Shown in pieces: positions 60,870 through 64,000 of a stretch of DNA of 64,000 bases; the stretch's first letter is position 1; each line of letters starts with the position of its first letter. Source of the stretch: CAYLPJ01 sp964385465 (GTDB lineage Bacteria; Planctomycetota; Phycisphaerae; SM23-33); NCBI GenBank assembly GCA_964385465.1, contig CAYLPJ010000025.1, positions 1 through 64,000 of the forward strand. Reading direction: 5' to 3'. Position numbers and translations under genes: made by a program. Under the pieces are notes generated by a model. That model saw nothing but the letters and a program-made list of their open reading frames with translations, had not been told where the DNA came from and ran no database searches.

Positions 60870-63800
60870 TCACTTCGTCCCGTAGCACAGGACCTCGCCG
60901 GTGCGGCAGGTGACGAGGATTCGCCCCTGGCGGTCGATGGCCAGACCGTTGGGCACCGGCTCGGCGGGCAGGTCGACGGAGGCCAGGGCTTCGCCGTCTT
61001 GGCGGTCGAGGACCGAGAGCTTCCAGTCCGTGTGCAGGCCGTCGTCATCCTTGCCGGCGCCCCAGGCGACCACGACGGCGTTGCCGGCCAGGACCACCGC
61101 ACTGGCGTCGACATCCAGCGGACCCCAACGTTTCATGGGCACGTCGGGGTTCTTCTTCCGGCCGGCCGCCGGGAGGGACGCCCGGCTGTGCCGGTAAAAG
61201 GGATACTCCGTGTCGATGTTCTCCTGCCGCATCCGGCGGATCAGGGCGATGGTGCCCGAGGTATTCCACGCCTCGATTCGCCTGCGATACATCGGCGCCG
61301 CGACGGTCAGCTCCTCGTCCCAGGCCGGAGTAAGAAGGCCGGTCGGCAGGAGGGAGACTTCCGGATACGTCGGTCGGCCGTTGGCGTCCAGGGGCAGGTG
61401 GGCGAACTCGGCCCAGCGGGCGATCTTGAACCGCGAGCCATTCCGCTCGTAGGTGTCGGCGAACAGTCGCTGTCCCCCGTAGAAGATCATTCCGCCGGGG
61501 TAGACGCCGATATCGCAGCCCAGGGCGCCCTGGGGCTTGCGAATGGAGCGCATCGCCTCGGGCAGGTCGAACAGCTCCCCGGTCTTGGCGTCGAACGACG
61601 TATGAGCGATGTTGGCGCAGTTGAACCACACCCGGCCAGCGTGGACCACCACGCCGCCCGACGGCGCCCGGCCCATGCCCCGCAGACCGGCATCCGGCGC
61701 GAGGTCGTTCCGCTGCCAGAGGATCGATCCGTCCCGGGCGTCGAGCGCGTAGAAGTGCGAGCCCTCCTGGGCCAGCAGGCCCGCGGCGAAATACACCGTC
61801 CCATCACGGACAGCCAATCCGGACGTCACAGGCCAGAGGCTGCTGAGCTGCTGGTAGATGGTCGTCCTGCGCTCGACGGGCGCCGCGCGGAACCGCCACA
61901 GCCTCCTGCCCGTGGCGGCCTCGAGGCAGTAGACGTGCCCGTCGCAGGAACCGACGAACAGGCGGCCATTGTGGAATGTCGGCGCCAGGAGGACGGGACC
62001 TTCGGTGAAGGCCGTCCAGCCCGCCCGGCCGCCGGCACCGAGGCAGCGGACCGTACCGTCCGTCGACGCGACGAACACCTGGTCGCCGACGGCAACCGGC
62101 GGAGTCGGGCGCATCTCGGCCTGGTAGTACCGCTCGAGCATGGCCTGGCGATACAAGCCGGGGTTGGGCGCGTCGGCCCGCCAAAGCAGCGCCAGGGTTG
62201 CCGGTACGTTCACCGTGGTCGAGCCGCTACGGCGTGCGTTGCCCCGGGGGACGGGCCAGTCCTTCCCGTCGGCCGCCAGGGGGTGGATGTCGGCGTGATG
62301 CTCGTACCGCGTCAAGCGCGTGGCGGCATCCGCCTCGCCGCCCGGCCGGAAATCCCCCGCGAACATCTGGCCCTTGAGCCCACGGGATACCAGCCCGCAC
62401 GTGCACGGCCCGGACGAGGAATAGGCCACGCCCCCGGCGACGAAGGTCCCCACGTCGCAGGGGGTCTTGTGGAGCGAGGCGTACGCCGGAAGCTGCCTGT
62501 CCGACCGCAGGTTATAGCACAGCCCGCAATTGCCCCACAGGAAGCCCGGCGTGCCCGTCACGATTCCGCAGCCGCCGGCGGGCACCCGGCGCTCGTCAAG
62601 CGTCTTGCCCGTGCGGGCGTCGATGACCCGCCCCAGCGTGTGCAGGTTGCCGTTGACCCCCAGCCAGCGGGCGATCCGCCCCCGGTCGCGGAAGCCCTTC
62701 TTGCGGTCGATGACCTTCTGCCAGAGCATCCGCCCGGTGGCGGGGTCGAGCGAGACGATGTGACGCGTCCCCCGGCTGCCGACGATCACCGCACGCTCCA
62801 GCACCGTCACACCCCGTTCCCGGGCATTGACGATGCCGTCGAAAAGCTCGGACTTCTCCGTCGTCAGCGACAGCAGCGTTTCGTCGGTGGACCGCCAGAC
62901 GCGCATTCCGTCGGCGACACTCACGGCCGCGACTTCCTTGCCCGTGGCGACGTAGTAGACCCGCCCATGACCGACGCCGATCATCCGCACCGAGACGTCC
63001 CCGTCGCATTCGTGCGTCCAGAGAGTCTCGCCCCCGGCCGGGTCGATCGCCAGGAAGGTGCGCCCGGTGAGGGTGACCGTCTTGTTGGTCTCGTTGATCG
63101 TCTTGGTGGACACGGGCTCATCCGGAGGCGGGAGCGTCGTCCCCATGTCCTTCCGTCCCACAAGCACGAGCAGCTTTCCGTCGACCAGCGCGATCCACTT
63201 GGCATGGCCGTCCGATCCGGCGAGTGGGATGTCCCTGACCCGCTCGCCCGTCTCGGGATCGAGCACGGCGATCTTGGCGCCGAGGATCATGTACAGCTTG
63301 TCGGGCGTCAGCACCATGCTGGAGAAGCCGGTGTAGAAGGTCTCGGGCAAAGGGCGTTTCCAGAGGAGCCTGCCGTTGTAGAGATTGAACATGGTGAAGA
63401 TGTCGTTCCGCCGCATACCCGCCTGGTAGACGAATCTGGCCCGGGAGGCGACCAGCAACCTGCCGCCGGCGATCAGCTCGGTGTTGCCCCGGGCCGTGTG
63501 GTTATAGGGCTTGCCGAGCCACTGGGTGATCAGCGGCGTCTTGATGGCGGTGTCGCCGGACATCGGGTTGTTGTCCGGCCCGTGCCAGCGGTGCGTCCAG
63601 TCGTCGCTGCCGGGCAGGACATCGCGCCGGGCGAGCAGCCACATCCCCTCGCCCTCCCGGACGATGCGCGACTCGACCCCCGACATGCCCTCGGCGAAGC
63701 GCTTCAGGCGGGCCTCGCTGAGCTTGCCGGCGGGCTCGGGCCTGCCCAGCAGCGCCCGGCCGTTCGCGGGAGCAAGGGCGCGCACCAACGCGTTGGGGTC

Positions 63801-64000
63801 CATTTCGTCGAGGTCCCCGTCGGTGAGGTCCGCGACGACGACGGCATCGGCGGCGGCGGGAGCGAGGTGGAGCCGGTCGAACGCGCCCTCGGCAAGGTAG
63901 AGGTCCTTGCCCAGCAGTCCCTCGGCCAGGGCCTTGCGGCGAAGAGCGGTCAGCGCGTCGGCGTCGTCATGCTGCGCGAAGATCACCATGGGCGACTCGG
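60870..64000 (-). CDS. PQQ-like beta-propeller protein with methyltransferase-like N-terminus (copy 2), 5' end beyond the window
   Basis: At least 1,043 residues. The frame is still open at 64000, so the start and any signal peptide lie outside. Residues visible near the edge (DADALTALRRKALAEGL; AADAVVVADLTDGDLDEMD; ALVRALAPANGRALLG) align by eye with the second half of the methyltransferase-like domain of copy 1. DWTHRWHGPDNNPMSGDT matches the WQQHYHGADNNAVADD junction of copy 1. Propeller units such as VLDPETGERVRDIPL, SLDPATGRMLWQK, CLEAATGRRLWRF and ALDARDGSILWQR follow to a stop at 60870. It is a diverged paralogue of copy 1. Confidence 0.85.
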   Translation of the reverse strand, partial: ESPMVIFAQHDDADALTALRRKALAEGLLGKDLYLAEGAFDRLHLAPAAADAVVVADLTDGDLDEMDPNALVRALAPANGRALLGRPEPAGKLSEARLKRFAEGMSGVESRIVREGEGMWLLARRDVLPGSDDWTHRWHGPDNNPMSGDTAIKTPLITQWLGKPYNHTARGNTELIAGGRLLVASRARFVYQAGMRRNDIFTMFNLYNGRLLWKRPLPETFYTGFSSMVLTPDKLYMILGAKIAVLDPETGERVRDIPLAGSDGHAKWIALVDGKLLVLVGRKDMGTTLPPPDEPVSTKTINETNKTVTLTGRTFLAIDPAGGETLWTHECDGDVSVRMIGVGHGRVYYVATGKEVAAVSVADGMRVWRSTDETLLSLTTEKSELFDGIVNARERGVTVLERAVIVGSRGTRHIVSLDPATGRMLWQKVIDRKKGFRDRGRIARWLGVNGNLHTLGRVIDARTGKTLDERRVPAGGCGIVTGTPGFLWGNCGLCYNLRSDRQLPAYASLHKTPCDVGTFVAGGVAYSSSGPCTCGLVSRGLKGQMFAGDFRPGGEADAATRLTRYEHHADIHPLAADGKDWPVPRGNARRSGSTTVNVPATLALLWRADAPNPGLYRQAMLERYYQAEMRPTPPVAVGDQVFVASTDGTVRCLGAGGRAGWTAFTEGPVLLAPTFHNGRLFVGSCDGHVYCLEAATGRRLWRFRAAPVERRTTIYQQLSSLWPVTSGLAVRDGTVYFAAGLLAQEGSHFYALDARDGSILWQRNDLAPDAGLRGMGRAPSGGVVVHAGRVWFNCANIAHTSFDAKTGELFDLPEAMRSIRKPQGALGCDIGVYPGGMIFYGGQRLFADTYERNGSRFKIARWAEFAHLPLDANGRPTYPEVSLLPTGLLTPAWDEELTVAAPMYRRRIEAWNTSGTIALIRRMRQENIDTEYPFYRHSRASLPAAGRKKNPDVPMKRWGPLDVDASAVVLAGNAVVVAWGAGKDDDGLHTDWKLSVLDRQDGEALASVDLPAEPVPNGLAIDRQGRILVTCRTGEVLCYGTK

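Overview
The window is high-GC DNA that most resembles a Planctomycetota chromosome, possibly assembled from an environmental sample. The best taxonomic marker is a 2,460-residue surface protein with the planctomycete LEPR-XLL motif (VERLEPRLLLSG) and a dockerin-like tail. DUF4838, DUF6288, DUF6786, GH172, PQQ-like propeller and sulfatase genes, all frequent in that phylum, support it. All assignments come from reading the sequence; no database search was run. No rRNA, tRNA or CRISPR array was seen.

Region 1 (1-9.5 kb) is a lipid-modification and redox island of two convergent operons. The plus-strand operon holds an acyl-CoA desaturase, an FAD oxidoreductase, a DUF1365 protein and a CFA-synthase-family methyltransferase. 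The minus-strand operon reads fasciclin, nitroreductase, PPOX flavoprotein, Bcp peroxiredoxin, DUF1295, a second CFA-family methyltransferase and a DUF4345 protein. Gaps inside each operon are under 45 bp or are overlaps. The gene content recalls clusters linked in proteobacteria to photo-oxidative stress and methylated or furan fatty acids.

Region 2 (9.5-11.5 kb) is a small acquired patch: a truncated IS1380-type transposase and a HigB/HigA toxin-antitoxin pair flanked by imperfect direct repeats. The higB promoter appears to give a leaderless mRNA.

Region 3 (11.5-38.8 kb) carries the giant LEPR-XLL/CotH protein and a large set of polysaccharide-degradation genes: a beta-helix protein, a sulfatase, a GH28-like protein, GH9, a PQQ propeller with a methyltransferase-like domain, DUF4838, an LRR/PD40 protein, GH30 and a GH140-like enzyme.

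Region 4 (39-48.3 kb) is mostly cytoplasmic: a SEC-C protein, a methyltransferase/radical SAM pair, an iron-sulfur flavoprotein-like reductase, and an M24 peptidase, M42 peptidase and enolase-superfamily operon.

Region 5 (48.4-64 kb) returns to glycan degradation with a second copy of several families: two PDZ/DUF6288 proteins, a GH172/DUF4838/sulfatase operon, a DUF6786 lipoprotein and a second PQQ propeller that runs off the right edge. No transporter and no dedicated regulator other than HigA was recognised, so uptake and control of the glycan genes must lie elsewhere.
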